From Pseudomonadota bacterium (GTDB lineage Bacteria; Desulfobacterota; Binatia; Binatales; Binataceae), in contig JAJPIF010000002.1 of NCBI GenBank assembly GCA_021324885.1, positions 219,796-283,795 on the forward strand: DNA of 64,000 bases, given 5' to 3'. The notes beneath the pieces were generated by a model. That model saw nothing but the letters and a program-made list of their open reading frames with translations. It was not told the DNA's origin and did not search any database. Positions 33,539 to 42,273 of the stretch are shown here, piece after piece (the first letter of the stretch is position 1; each line of letters opens with the position of its first letter). A program made the position numbers and the translations under genes.

Positions 33539-34765
33539 ATGGCGCTCAAATCGCCAGAGGGCGGCTCAGCCAGTGAGCCCGGCCGGATCCGCGACCTTGA
33601 AGCCTTGCGGATTAGACGCGATGCAACCGTGCGGGCGCGCTTTGGATGGCTCCGTGCCGCGTTGATCGCGCTGATCTTGGCCGCGGTTGGGGTCGTGGGA
33701 TACGAAATTTATGCGCGCACTTTGGGCCGTCCGCTCGAAGTCGAGACCGCCTACGTCACGGTTGAGCGCGGCAGTCAGCCGGGGACGGTGCTGACCGGTT
33801 CAGGATACGTGGTGACGCGCCATAAGTACATTACCATCGGAACCAAAATCCTGGGGCAGATAATCGAGGAGCCGATCGAGGAAGGGCAGCACGTTAAACG
33901 GGGCGATCTGCTCGCGCGGATCGACGACCGCGATTATCGCGCTCAACTGCGCCAGGCGATTGCCGATCGCGAGCTCGCCGCCGCCAACGTGAAGCTCAAA
34001 CAGGCGCAGGCCGCGCGTTTGCTGGCGCTGTACAAGACCGGCGTAGAATCGCGCGACTCGCTTGACGTCGCCGAAAATGCGCTGGCCGTCGCGCGGGCCG
34101 AGCTGGCGCGAGCCGAGGCGGCGATCGATTATGCCAGGTTCAATGTCAGCCAATGCTATATCACGTCGCCGATCAACGGCATTGTGCTGCAGAAGTTTCG
34201 CGAGCTGGGCGATACCATCAATTACGGCGGCGATATCCAGGCCGGCGGCGGCGCCACCGATATCGTCCAGCTTGCCGATACCGACGACATGCGCGCCGAG
34301 GTCGATATCAACGAGGGAGATATCTCCAAAGTCGCAATCGGCACTCCCGCCCGCGTGATCCCCGACGCCTATCCCGATCGTTCATTTGACGCGACCCTGG
34401 TGAAGATCTATCCGGAAGCGGATCGCCAGAAAGGCGCGGTGAAGGTAGAGGTCAGCATCCATAAACCCGACCTGAGAATCATCAAGCCGGAGATGAGCGC
34501 AAGGGTAAATTTTCTGGATTCCGCCGCATCAGCCGATCATGGGCCGATCGTGCTGGTTGCGAAAAAAGCGGTGATATCCGAGGGTCAGACGTCGTACGTC
34601 TGGACCGTACGCGACGGCAAGGCGGAGCGGATTGCGATCCAGCGCGGCGGCGAACTGGAGCAGGGTATCGAAGTTCGCCAGGGCCTGAGCGACGGTGACC
34701 TGGTGATAGTCGATCCGCCGCCGGGTCTGACTTCGGGCCAGAGGGTGACCAGCAGGCCAGGATGA
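33539..34765 (+). CDS. HlyD/MacA-type periplasmic adaptor subunit
   Basis: This 408-residue membrane-fusion protein has one N-terminal anchor (WLRAALIALILAAVGVVGYEIY), a split lipoyl domain (TIGTKILGQIIEEPIEEGQHVKRGDLLARIDD and YITSPINGIVLQKFRELGDTI), a coiled-coil hairpin (from RAQLRQAIADRELAAANV to AAIDYARFNV) and a beta-barrel end. It would link the ABC pump to an outer-membrane channel; no TolC-like gene is in the window. The gene is the last of the four-gene exporter operon and converges on a membrane-protein gene. Confidence 0.92.
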   Translation: MALKSPEGGSASEPGRIRDLEALRIRRDATVRARFGWLRAALIALILAAVGVVGYEIYARTLGRPLEVETAYVTVERGSQPGTVLTGSGYVVTRHKYITIGTKILGQIIEEPIEEGQHVKRGDLLARIDDRDYRAQLRQAIADRELAAANVKLKQAQAARLLALYKTGVESRDSLDVAENALAVARAELARAEAAIDYARFNVSQCYITSPINGIVLQKFRELGDTINYGGDIQAGGGATDIVQLADTDDMRAEVDINEGDISKVAIGTPARVIPDAYPDRSFDATLVKIYPEADRQKGAVKVEVSIHKPDLRIIKPEMSARVNFLDSAASADHGPIVLVAKKAVISEGQTSYVWTVRDGKAERIAIQRGGELEQGIEVRQGLSDGDLVIVDPPPGLTSGQRVTSRPG

Positions 34766-34806
34766 AAGCGAACGGTATAAAATTCGCCCTGATGGCCGGT
34801 TAATGC

Positions 34807-35757
34807 TCAGGATGCGGCCGCGGTTTGAAGCGGCCCGGTGGTTGATAACGGTCCCGCGACCATCGCCGCGGCGGTCGCCGGCGCACTGGCTTTGAGGTCT
34901 TCGTACAGCCGCAGGCCGGCGGCAAAGAAAAAGGCGGTGGTCGCAAATACCACCGTCATCGATAGCAGATCCGCGACAAAGACTCCCGCCCACAATGCGC
35001 CCGCAAATGCACCCAGCAGACCGAGCAGCAGGCTGAGCGCGAAAAACGCCGCAAGGGACCAGGAGCTATAACCCGACCATACGGCGAGAAACACGATGAT
35101 GCGGATGGCGACCCTGATAAACCGTCCGCGCAGCAGTTCACGCCCATAAAACAGCGCCAGCCATGTGCGATAGCCGTCAAATACCAGCGCATATTGCGCC
35201 ACCGCCAGCCATACGAAAGCGAGAAAACCGGGGACGATCAGAACCACCACCGGCACCGCATAGATGAGGGAAAGCGTGGCATTGACCCACAGCACCATCG
35301 GCAAGACCGCGATCAACTGCAGCAAGTACAACCAGGCGAAAGGGAGCAGACGCCTGAGAGAACGCCGATAAATCTGCAACGCCGAGTTGAGCGGGCTTGC
35401 TTCGACGTGCTCCTCGCGGATCCACCTCAAGGTGCACAGGACAAGCAAGATCGTAACAGCGGTAAGCACCACGAAAACCGTGTTCGCTGTTCGTGTAACC
35501 CATTGCGGTACATACGGCTCGATATGGGTCGCCAGAGGTGCCTGTACGGGAATGAAGCTGACATTCTGGCCCTGATTGCCAATATTGAACGCCTCGGAAA
35601 CAAGGTGCTGAAGGTTGATGGCGTCGGGCAGCAGGCACATTGATGATAAAAACACCGGCGCCGCCAGAACCAGGCCGATCACCTTCCAGTTTCCCGTCAG
35701 ATCCCGGACCGCGTTGGCCAGGTAAATAAAACTGCTCTTGATGCGTGTTTCAGCCAC
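34807..35757 (-). CDS. Multi-spanning membrane protein of unknown function
   Basis: This 316-residue protein has about six hydrophobic helices: VIGLVLAAPVFLSS, VFVVLTAVTILLVLC, LLPFAWLYLLQLIAVLPMVLWV, LIYAVPVVVLIVPGFLAFVWLAVAQYAL, VAIRIIVFLAVW and the pair LAAFFALSLLLGLLGAFAGALWAGV with LLSMTVVFATTAFFFAAGL. The loops are short and basic between helices 2 and 3 (YRRSLRRLLP). No catalytic motif is seen. It resembles the broad group of poorly characterised integral membrane proteins with a glycerophosphoryl-like membrane fold, but I cannot assign it. The C-terminal 30 residues are Ala/Thr/Pro-rich and probably disordered. Confidence 0.65.
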   Translation of the reverse strand: MAETRIKSSFIYLANAVRDLTGNWKVIGLVLAAPVFLSSMCLLPDAINLQHLVSEAFNIGNQGQNVSFIPVQAPLATHIEPYVPQWVTRTANTVFVVLTAVTILLVLCTLRWIREEHVEASPLNSALQIYRRSLRRLLPFAWLYLLQLIAVLPMVLWVNATLSLIYAVPVVVLIVPGFLAFVWLAVAQYALVFDGYRTWLALFYGRELLRGRFIRVAIRIIVFLAVWSGYSSWSLAAFFALSLLLGLLGAFAGALWAGVFVADLLSMTVVFATTAFFFAAGLRLYEDLKASAPATAAAMVAGPLSTTGPLQTAAAS

Positions 35758-35934
35758 GATTTTGCCAAGGTTTACATCCGCGGCGCCTTAAGACAAGCGC
35801 GCCACGGCTGTGTGGTTTATGCTGTAGTCGAGCATGAGCCTGATTTGCGCTCCCGCCATGCTATATTAGCGGCTGGCGAGACAACGCGCAGGCGTGGAGG
35901 GTTGCCTTCCATAAGCCTGTCTGGGAAGACGATT

Positions 35935-36186
35935 ATGCCGGTTGATGATCGCGAAAGAATGATTGCTGATGAAACCCGGATGATTCGCCGGTTGCGGATT
36001 TTGGCCGAACTGACCACCGCCCTCATAGCCCAGGATCCTTCCCTTACCCTGGAGGAGGGATGGGAGCACGTGCGGGCGCTTAAAAGCGCGGCCCTGGCGA
36101 TGTTTCCGGGCAAGGGCGAGGTTTTCGACCTCGTTTACCTGCCGCGTTTTTCGCGTTTGCTGGCCGAGCGTTTCGGCGCGAATTGA
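35935..36186 (+). CDS. Small helical protein of unknown function
   Basis: This 83-residue protein is predicted mostly helical (ADETRMIRRLRILAELTTALIAQDP, EEGWEHVRALKSAALAMFPGKGEVFDLVYLPRFSRLLAERFG). It has no signal peptide or membrane helix. ATG 35935 is chosen because GGGAAGA stands a few bases ahead; 41 further codons upstream are open but include poor-looking residues. It ends 18 bases before nagA in the same direction and may be co-transcribed with it. Codon third positions are GC-rich as in true genes here. Confidence 0.6.
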   Translation: MPVDDRERMIADETRMIRRLRILAELTTALIAQDPSLTLEEGWEHVRALKSAALAMFPGKGEVFDLVYLPRFSRLLAERFGAN

Positions 36187-36204
36187 CGGCCGCCGGAAAC
36201 CAAA

Positions 36205-37299
36205 ATGCGGCAAATCGCCGGACAAATTGCCCGCGCCGACGGGTCACTGGTCGCGGGCCGGATTGCGTTCTCCGATCGGATCGAAGCGATCGAACCGCTG
36301 GCCCAATGCGGCCGCAATTACCTGCTGCCGGGTCTGATCGATCTCCAGGTCAACGGTACCCACGGGATGGACGTGCTGACGGCCACGGTGGACGATCTGA
36401 CGGACATGAGCCGTTACCTCGCGCGTGAAGGCGTAACCGCCTATCTGCCGACCGCCATCACCAGTACGCTGGAAACCTATCCCCGAATCGATTGGGTTAT
36501 CGAGGAGAATCGCCGCCGTAATCGGGACGCAACCGATGTCGCGGCTATTTTAGGCATGCACCTGGAAGGACCGTTTATCTCTGCACGCCGCCTGGGCGTG
36601 CATCCGCCATTGGCGCTGGAGCCGCGGGCGGAAAATCTTGAACGCGTGCTGGCGCTGGGGCAGTTGCGTCTTCTGACCCTGGCCCCGGAGCTGCCGGGCG
36701 CGATCGAGGCGACACGGCGGGCCAGCGAACGCGGCATCGTTGTCTCGCTCGGACATACTGACGCGAGTCTGTCGCAGGCCCGGTCTGCAATCGAGGCGGG
36801 GGCCCGCATGTTCACGCACGTTTTCAACGCGATGCGCCCGCTGAATCATCGCGACCCCGGCGTGGTTGCCGCCGCCCTGGAGCCGACGCCCGCCTTGGCC
36901 GCCGTCATCGCCGACGGAATTCACGTCCATCCGCAAATCCTGGCGCTCATCTTCCGGGCTCGAGGAGCGCAAGGCATGATCCTGACTTCAGATAAGGTCG
37001 GCGCCCGTCCGGCTGACGCTTTCCAATCCAATCCTGCCAACGGAAATGGCGCGGCGCACGCGCCCGACGGGCGCCTGGCGGGGAGCCTCGTTCCACTGCT
37101 CGACGGGGTCCGCCTGATGGTGAAGGAGGTTGGCGTCAGTCCTGGGCAGGCAGCATTGATGGCGTCCGGCAATCCCGCGAGACTGCTGGGCTTGTCCGAT
37201 CGCGGCAGACTGGAGCCGGGATGCCGGGCGGACCTGCTCGTGCTCGATCGCGAGCTGAACCTGAAAGCGGTGTTCATCGCCGGCTGCGAATTGGATTAA
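36205..37299 (+). CDS. nagA: N-acetylglucosamine-6-phosphate deacetylase
   Basis: NagA removes acetate from GlcNAc-6-phosphate during recycling of peptidoglycan and chitin sugars. The 364-residue amidohydrolase-fold protein shows the family motifs LPGLIDLQVNGTHGMDV, LGMHLEGPFI (Glu metal ligand), SLGHTDAS (His ligand), FTHVFNAMRPLNHRDPG (His ligand) and LTSDKVGA, where the Asp is the catalytic base. It is similar to usual NagA length. No NagB or PTS gene is adjacent in the window. Confidence 0.9.
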   Translation: MRQIAGQIARADGSLVAGRIAFSDRIEAIEPLAQCGRNYLLPGLIDLQVNGTHGMDVLTATVDDLTDMSRYLAREGVTAYLPTAITSTLETYPRIDWVIEENRRRNRDATDVAAILGMHLEGPFISARRLGVHPPLALEPRAENLERVLALGQLRLLTLAPELPGAIEATRRASERGIVVSLGHTDASLSQARSAIEAGARMFTHVFNAMRPLNHRDPGVVAAALEPTPALAAVIADGIHVHPQILALIFRARGAQGMILTSDKVGARPADAFQSNPANGNGAAHAPDGRLAGSLVPLLDGVRLMVKEVGVSPGQAALMASGNPARLLGLSDRGRLEPGCRADLLVLDRELNLKAVFIAGCELD

Positions 37300-37362
37300 G
37301 ATAAATCATTCCGTCCGAAGTCTGAGTTTCCTGAGCAGAATTCGTCAGAACAGGAAGAGCAA

Positions 37363-38214
37363 ATGCCGCTCAACAAGGCCTGTATCGGCAAACAATATCC
37401 GCCAATCGAAGCGGCGGTCACGGTTGAGGCGCTGCAGAAATACGCGCGCGCCTACGATCACGAAAACCCGTTTTTCTTCGACCAAAGCCAACCCGGTGCG
37501 ATCCTCGCCCCGCCGATGTTCGGCGTCGTGCCGATTTGGCAGTCGATCGTGAAGGTGGTGACCGACCCGGAAGTCGGCGCCGACCTGTTACGGCTGGTGC
37601 ACGGCGAACATGACGTGGAAATCTTCCAGCCGATGCGGCCCGGCGATTGGATTACCTCGACGGCGACTATTCGGTCGATCGAGGCTGGCGCGACCGGCGA
37701 GACGATGGCGATCGGAATCAGCGCGCGCAACCAGCGCGGCGAACCGGTCCAGAATACGGTGTTCACCGCGTTCATCCGCTCGTTTGGCGCCGGGAGGAGC
37801 GAAAACGACTCAAAAGAGCAGGAGCCGCGGCGTGGCGAGCCGATCGCCGTGATGAGCCAGCCGATCGCCGCCGATCAAACGTTTCGCTACTCGGAGGCTT
37901 CCGGCGATCTCAACCCGATCCATCTGGACGCCAATGTCGCCAGAATGGCGGGTCTGCCGGGAATAATCGTGCACGGTTTGTGCACAATGGCGTTTTGCTC
38001 AAAAGCGATAATCGAAACCGTATGCCAGGGCGATCCGCGTCGAGTGCGGCGCCTGCGCGTGCGTTTTGTCCGCCCCGTTTTCCCGGGCCAGACGATCACG
38101 ACGCGCATCTGGGCCGCCGACCCGTTGGCGGATCGCAGCGCCTTTGAGTTCGATGCGGTAAATCAAAACGGTCGCGCCGTTATCCGTGGCGGTCTCGCGG
38201 AGATCGGGGTGTGA
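37363..38214 (+). CDS. Double hot-dog MaoC-type enoyl-CoA hydratase/dehydratase
   Basis: This 283-residue protein joins two hot-dog domains. The N-terminal half (KQYPPIEAAVTVEALQKYARAYDHENP through WITSTATIRSIE) is of the FAS1-like/MaoC N-terminal dehydratase type; the C-terminal half has the active-site motif YSEASGDLNPIHLDANVARMAGLPGIIVHGL, with Asp and His as catalytic pair. Such proteins hydrate or dehydrate CoA-linked (R)-acyl substrates in fatty acid, PHA or aromatic catabolism. A 12-residue polar linker separates the two. It overlaps the next gene by 29 bases. Confidence 0.87.
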   Translation: MPLNKACIGKQYPPIEAAVTVEALQKYARAYDHENPFFFDQSQPGAILAPPMFGVVPIWQSIVKVVTDPEVGADLLRLVHGEHDVEIFQPMRPGDWITSTATIRSIEAGATGETMAIGISARNQRGEPVQNTVFTAFIRSFGAGRSENDSKEQEPRRGEPIAVMSQPIAADQTFRYSEASGDLNPIHLDANVARMAGLPGIIVHGLCTMAFCSKAIIETVCQGDPRRVRRLRVRFVRPVFPGQTITTRIWAADPLADRSAFEFDAVNQNGRAVIRGGLAEIGV

Positions 38215-39478
38215 AGCAATCCTGAAGGCCTTAACCGAGCACAAGATCACGGTCGGCCTCACGCTTTCGCTGAGCGGACGGTACGCCGCGATGGGACGGC
38301 AGGCGGCAGCCGCGCTGCAGTTGTTCGCGGCCGATCAGAACAGCGCCGGCGGAATTGAAATCGGCGGGCGGCGCCATCGTCTCGCCATTGAATGCCATGA
38401 CGATCGCAGTAATCCGAAAGTTTGCGCCGAGTTCTATCGCGCGCTGTGCTTTGAAAATCGCGCCGATCTCATCTTCGGCCCGTATTCGAGCGATTTGACG
38501 CGCGCCGCGGCGGCAGTCGCGGATCAGGCCGGGATGGTGATGGTCAATCATGGCGGCGCCGATGACAGCCTGTACGATCAGAAATACCGGCTGATGGTCG
38601 GCGTGCTCAGCCCCGCCGGCGATTACTTCAGGGGCCTGGCGCAACTGATTAGCCAGCTCAAACTGTGGCGCAAGCGCGTGGCGGTGGTGACGTTTGAAAC
38701 TCCGTTCGCGCGATCGGTGATCGGCGGATTCGAGCGTGAATGCCAATCGCGCCCGATACGGCGGCGCGGAGTCAGGCTCAAAGTCCGCGAATCGGCGCCG
38801 CCCACCCATGGCAGCGGCGAGGTTTCGATCGACCTGCTGATTCGCCTGGCGCGCCGGCGGATCACCGCGCTCGTCAGCGCAGGCAGTTTCGCCGACGATG
38901 TCGCGCTGATGAGCGGGGTCGTCAGAGCCGACCTGAACATCCCCATACTGGCCTGCGTCGGCGCAGGGGTGCAGGGCTTTGCCGATACGTTGGGGGAGCA
39001 TGCGGAAGGGATTGTCGGTCCCAGCCAATGGGAGCCGGACGCCGGGTTCATGCCCGAACTCGGACCGCGTCCGCAACAGTTCGCGGCCCGTATGCGCAAT
39101 ACCTGCGGAGCCTGCGATTATCCCGCCGCGCAGATCTACGCCGCAGGCCTGATCAGTGCGGCGGCCCTGCGCGCATGCGGCAGCCTGGAGCAGGGCCGTC
39201 TGCGCGAAGCCTTTGCAGATCTGCGGACCACCACACTGTTCGGCGACTTTGAAATCGATCGAGTAAGCGGGCGCCAGATCGGTCACAAAGTGTTGCTCGT
39301 CCAATGGCACGGCGGCCAGAAGGTAATCATCCATCCCGACGCCCATGCCGAACCGGGCGAACTCGAATTTCCCACCGGATGGAAACTGGTGCTGGCGTCG
39401 CTATCCAGCCTCTATTTCAGATTGCACCGCGGAACCGAAGACGAAGAGCAAGCCTCTCAGGATCACTTTGAGGATTGA
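38186..39478 (+). CDS. Leu/Ile/Val-binding-protein-like sensor without signal peptide
   Basis: This 430-residue protein has the type I periplasmic-binding fold used by branched-chain amino acid ABC systems: ITVGLTLSLSGRYAAMGRQAAAALQLF, FENRADLIFGPYSSDLTRAAAAVA, VMVNHGGADDSLYD, LVSAGSFADDVALM and IVGPSQWEPD. Its front lacks a hydrophobic signal; the only upstream start is GTG 38186, inside the MaoC gene, giving a basic 15-residue lead. No permease or ATPase is linked. It may be a cytoplasmic sensor or its export signal may be lost. The start is therefore uncertain. Confidence 0.75.
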   Translation: MAVSRRSGCEAILKALTEHKITVGLTLSLSGRYAAMGRQAAAALQLFAADQNSAGGIEIGGRRHRLAIECHDDRSNPKVCAEFYRALCFENRADLIFGPYSSDLTRAAAAVADQAGMVMVNHGGADDSLYDQKYRLMVGVLSPAGDYFRGLAQLISQLKLWRKRVAVVTFETPFARSVIGGFERECQSRPIRRRGVRLKVRESAPPTHGSGEVSIDLLIRLARRRITALVSAGSFADDVALMSGVVRADLNIPILACVGAGVQGFADTLGEHAEGIVGPSQWEPDAGFMPELGPRPQQFAARMRNTCGACDYPAAQIYAAGLISAAALRACGSLEQGRLREAFADLRTTTLFGDFEIDRVSGRQIGHKVLLVQWHGGQKVIIHPDAHAEPGELEFPTGWKLVLASLSSLYFRLHRGTEDEEQASQDHFED

Positions 39479-39518
39479 ATGATGAAGCGGCCGGCGCGGG
39501 TGGGCGGGAAAACTGGAA

Positions 39519-40994
39519 TTAGCTTTGGCGAACGCGTTCTATGGTTGAGGAGGTGGCGCGTCCTTCGAGCAGCCGCGCGAAGACTACTTTGCCGCCATAT
39601 TGCCGGATGAAGTCGGCGCCATCCACGGTTTTCCCCTGCCAGTCTTCTCCTTTGACCAGGATATCGGGGCGGACGGCGCGAATGATATTTTCCGCGCGTA
39701 CTTCAGCAAAGACCACCACATAATCAACCGCTTCCAGAGCGGCGAGGATTCTTGCGCGATCGGCGGCTGGATAAACCGGCCGGCCCTGGCCTTTGATCGT
39801 CCGCACGCTCGCATCGTCGTTCAAGCCCACAACCAGCAGGTCACCCTGCGAGCGCGCAAACTCCAGGACCTCGACATGGCCCGCGTGCAGCAGATCGAAA
39901 CATCCGTTGGTAAACGCTATTCGCAGTCCCTCGGCGCGGCGGCGCTCGAGAATCGGCTGGAGGTCGGCGATGCTGACGATCTTGCCGGCCGAACCATGAT
40001 GGGCGCGGCGCAGCGCCTGCGCCAGCTCGGCCCGGGAAATCACCGCCGCTCCCTGCCTGCCGACTTCCAATCCTGCCGCAGCGTTGGCCAGTTTGGCGGC
40101 GGTCTCGATCTCCGCTCCGGCAATCAAAAACAGACCGAAGATTGCCAGGACCACATCACCCGCCCCGGTAACATCATAAACCTCCTGCGGCGCCGTCGTG
40201 ATATGCAGCCCCTCGCCGCCCCGCTGCGCCAGGTACATCCCGTCGCGATCCAGCGTGATTAGGCAGGCATCCAGACCAAGATCATCTATCAGCTTTCGCG
40301 CTGCCGGTTGCCACCCCGCCGGCTCCGAAAGCCTGAGCCCGGTGGCCCGCTCCGTCTCATAGCGGTTGGGGGTGAGCGCCGAGGCTCCGCGGTAGATGGA
40401 AAAATCGTCGGTCATCCGCGGGTCCACAACCACGGGCTTGCCCTGACCCCGAGCACCTTCGATCAATGCCTTGAGCACGGCTGGCGTGAGCAGACCCTTG
40501 TTGATGTCGCAGATCAACACGCCGTCGGCGCGTGACAATTCGCGCTCCAGCCGCGCAATCAGTTCGGCCTCGACGTCCGCGCTCAGGGGGCGCGAGTCCT
40601 CATTGTCGACCCTGAGCAATTGCTGGGTGGCGCGCCGGACGGACTGGACGGAACCGAGCAGGCGCTCCTTGACGATGGTGGGACGGCTGGGGTCACGCAC
40701 TATTCCCTGGATGTCGGCGCCGGACCCGGAAATCATCGCGGTCAGGAGGGCCCCATTAGCGTCGTCGCCGACCACCGTCAGGACCGCAGGCGCTGCACCG
40801 AAGGCGGACAGGTTGGCGCATACGAAGGCGGCGTTGCCGGGGCGCTCCTCGCGCCGGTTCACCTGCAGGATTTGAATTGGCGCTTCGGGCGACACGCGCG
40901 TGACTTCGCCCCACAAATAGCGATCGAGCACGACCTCACCGGCCACCAGGACGCGGACCGGTCTGAGCTGGGGCAAATCAAGCGGCAGTTGCAT
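39519..40994 (-). CDS. hldE: Bifunctional heptose 7-phosphate kinase / heptose 1-phosphate adenylyltransferase
   Basis: HldE makes ADP-heptose for the lipopolysaccharide inner core. The 491-residue chain has a PfkB-type kinase part (about 1-325: LVAGEVVLDRYLWGEVTRVSPEAP, PVVVDPRMTDDFS, VYDVTGAGDVVLAI with the catalytic Asp) and a nucleotidyltransferase part (about 345-491) with TNGCFDLLHAGHVEVLEFAR (HxGH-type active site) and KGEDWQGKTVDGADFIRQYGGKV. Length and order are as in Escherichia coli HldE. It is downstream in the minus-strand surface-glycan cluster and supports a Gram-negative outer membrane. Four bases separate it from the next gene upstream. Confidence 0.94.
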   Translation of the reverse strand: MQLPLDLPQLRPVRVLVAGEVVLDRYLWGEVTRVSPEAPIQILQVNRREERPGNAAFVCANLSAFGAAPAVLTVVGDDANGALLTAMISGSGADIQGIVRDPSRPTIVKERLLGSVQSVRRATQQLLRVDNEDSRPLSADVEAELIARLERELSRADGVLICDINKGLLTPAVLKALIEGARGQGKPVVVDPRMTDDFSIYRGASALTPNRYETERATGLRLSEPAGWQPAARKLIDDLGLDACLITLDRDGMYLAQRGGEGLHITTAPQEVYDVTGAGDVVLAIFGLFLIAGAEIETAAKLANAAAGLEVGRQGAAVISRAELAQALRRAHHGSAGKIVSIADLQPILERRRAEGLRIAFTNGCFDLLHAGHVEVLEFARSQGDLLVVGLNDDASVRTIKGQGRPVYPAADRARILAALEAVDYVVVFAEVRAENIIRAVRPDILVKGEDWQGKTVDGADFIRQYGGKVVFARLLEGRATSSTIERVRQS

Positions 40995-40998
40995 TACA

Positions 40999-41961
40999 TT
41001 AACGAGTCCGGCGTAGTTCCTCGCGCACCGCGGCGATCAGTAGCGGGAACATGATCTCGTGATGGCCGGTAAGCATGATGCCGCGGCCGTTGTTGCGCGT
41101 GGGCCTCTCGACCACGTTGACCCGGGGCCGGTAGTGGCGGACGAAATCCATATCGGCACTGGTGAAGTCTCGCACCTTACGTCCGAGATTACGGCTGAGG
41201 TTGAGCGCCTTCAAGAACATCTCGGGCATGATCACCGCCGATCCCAGGTTCAGCACGACGCCGCGCGACAACGAGCCGGCAACCTCGGCGAGACGGTGAA
41301 AGTCAGCCAGCGTGGCCTTGCCGATCGCCGCGCCGTCGGCGTTGGGATGCATGTGGATGATGTCGGCGCCGATAGCGACGTGCACGGTCGCAGGTATTGC
41401 GGCCTGGTGAGCGCAAGCGAAGATACTGATCGCGCGATGTTTGAGGCGGTGGCGGTTGATTTCACGCCCCACCACTTCGCCCAGTCCGAGTCCTTCCTGA
41501 GCCGCAATCGCCGCCGCCCGGTTGAGGAATTCGCCGGTCTCCCGCGCCATCCCGAAGCTGCCGTCGACCAGCCCGGCGCCGACGTCTTCGGAAGTGCGCC
41601 CAGCAAAAGCCAGCTCGAAATCATGGATTATCGCCGCGCCATTCATGGCCACGGCGCTGAGAATACCATCGCGAATCAGTTCGCAAATCAGCGGACTTAG
41701 GCCGGTTTTGATCGGATGGGCCCCGGCCATCAACAGAAAGGTTCGGCCGGCGCGATGGGCCCGGGCAATCCGCCGTGCCAGTTCGCGCAATTCGGCCGCC
41801 GCTAAAATCGCGGGAAGCGAATCCAAAAATTGCGCGAAGCTGCCACCCTGCCTGACCGGCCGGGCAAAATCTTCGAGCCTGACCAGCCGCGACAACTGCG
41901 CCAGTTTGCGCGTGCGGGCGCGCGCGGGATCAAGCGGCGCGGTGTTCTTGATACGAGCCAT
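40999..41961 (-). CDS. Conserved protein with deoxyhypusine-synthase-like fold
   Basis: This 320-residue protein has a Rossmann-type core: RTFLLMAGAHPIKTGLSPLICELIRDG, then LSAVAMNGAAIIHDFELAFAGRTSEDVGAGLVDG and HVAIGADIIHMHPNADGAAIG. The pattern (NAD-loop-like segment, MNGAAIIHD, late MLTGHHEIM) resembles deoxyhypusine synthase-like proteins of bacteria, whose function is unclear because bacteria do not normally make hypusine. The usual DHS Lys-bearing segment is not evident. It is directly upstream of hldE with four bases between, so a role in surface-sugar or lipid metabolism is possible. Start ATG 41961 is used; GTG 41985 is an alternative. Confidence 0.6.
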   Translation of the reverse strand: MARIKNTAPLDPARARTRKLAQLSRLVRLEDFARPVRQGGSFAQFLDSLPAILAAAELRELARRIARAHRAGRTFLLMAGAHPIKTGLSPLICELIRDGILSAVAMNGAAIIHDFELAFAGRTSEDVGAGLVDGSFGMARETGEFLNRAAAIAAQEGLGLGEVVGREINRHRLKHRAISIFACAHQAAIPATVHVAIGADIIHMHPNADGAAIGKATLADFHRLAEVAGSLSRGVVLNLGSAVIMPEMFLKALNLSRNLGRKVRDFTSADMDFVRHYRPRVNVVERPTRNNGRGIMLTGHHEIMFPLLIAAVREELRRTR

Positions 41962-42075
41962 CGCCGGCCCGGTTGGATGGATCACGGGAATTGGGTGCTC
42001 TTTTCAGCACTCTATGGCGAACCGGGGCGGGTGCGCGAATGAAATCTGGTCTTATCGACTCCACGCGTCCGCCGG

Positions 42076-42255
42076 CTAAAAGAGCGTATATATAAAGGGG
42101 GCGATCGCCGAGGTCTGGACGAAAACAACCATCAGCCCGAGGATGAACAGCAGCAGCAGCATCGGGGTCAGCCACCACCATTTGGTCCGCCCAAAAAAAC
42201 CCAGCAGTTCCGAGGCGGTCGAAGCACGCTGCCCGATTCCCTTGAAAAACTTCAT
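42076..42255 (-). CDS. DUF5989-type small membrane protein
   Basis: This 59-codon gene is too short for many gene finders but is well supported. It begins MKFFKGIGQRASTASELLG, then KWWWLTPMLLLLFILGLMVVFVQTSAIAPFIYTLF, which is the DUF5989 pattern: a charged front, a WWW/WWL entry, a single membrane helix with a Gly and the invariant-looking SAxAPFIYTLF end. DUF5989 genes are known to sit beside carbamoyltransferases and SxtJ-like genes in surface-glycan clusters; here the carbamoyltransferase gene is 18 bases downstream-to-upstream (its stop is at 42274). The function is unknown; it may anchor or partner the carbamoyltransferase. Confidence 0.8.
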   Translation of the reverse strand: MKFFKGIGQRASTASELLGFFGRTKWWWLTPMLLLLFILGLMVVFVQTSAIAPFIYTLF

Positions 42256-42273
42256 TGCACGCTCCGCAACAAA

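Noticed and set aside
38231..39346. 371-codon open frame on the minus strand
   Set aside because: Antisense to the amino-acid-binding-like gene, which has clear family motifs.
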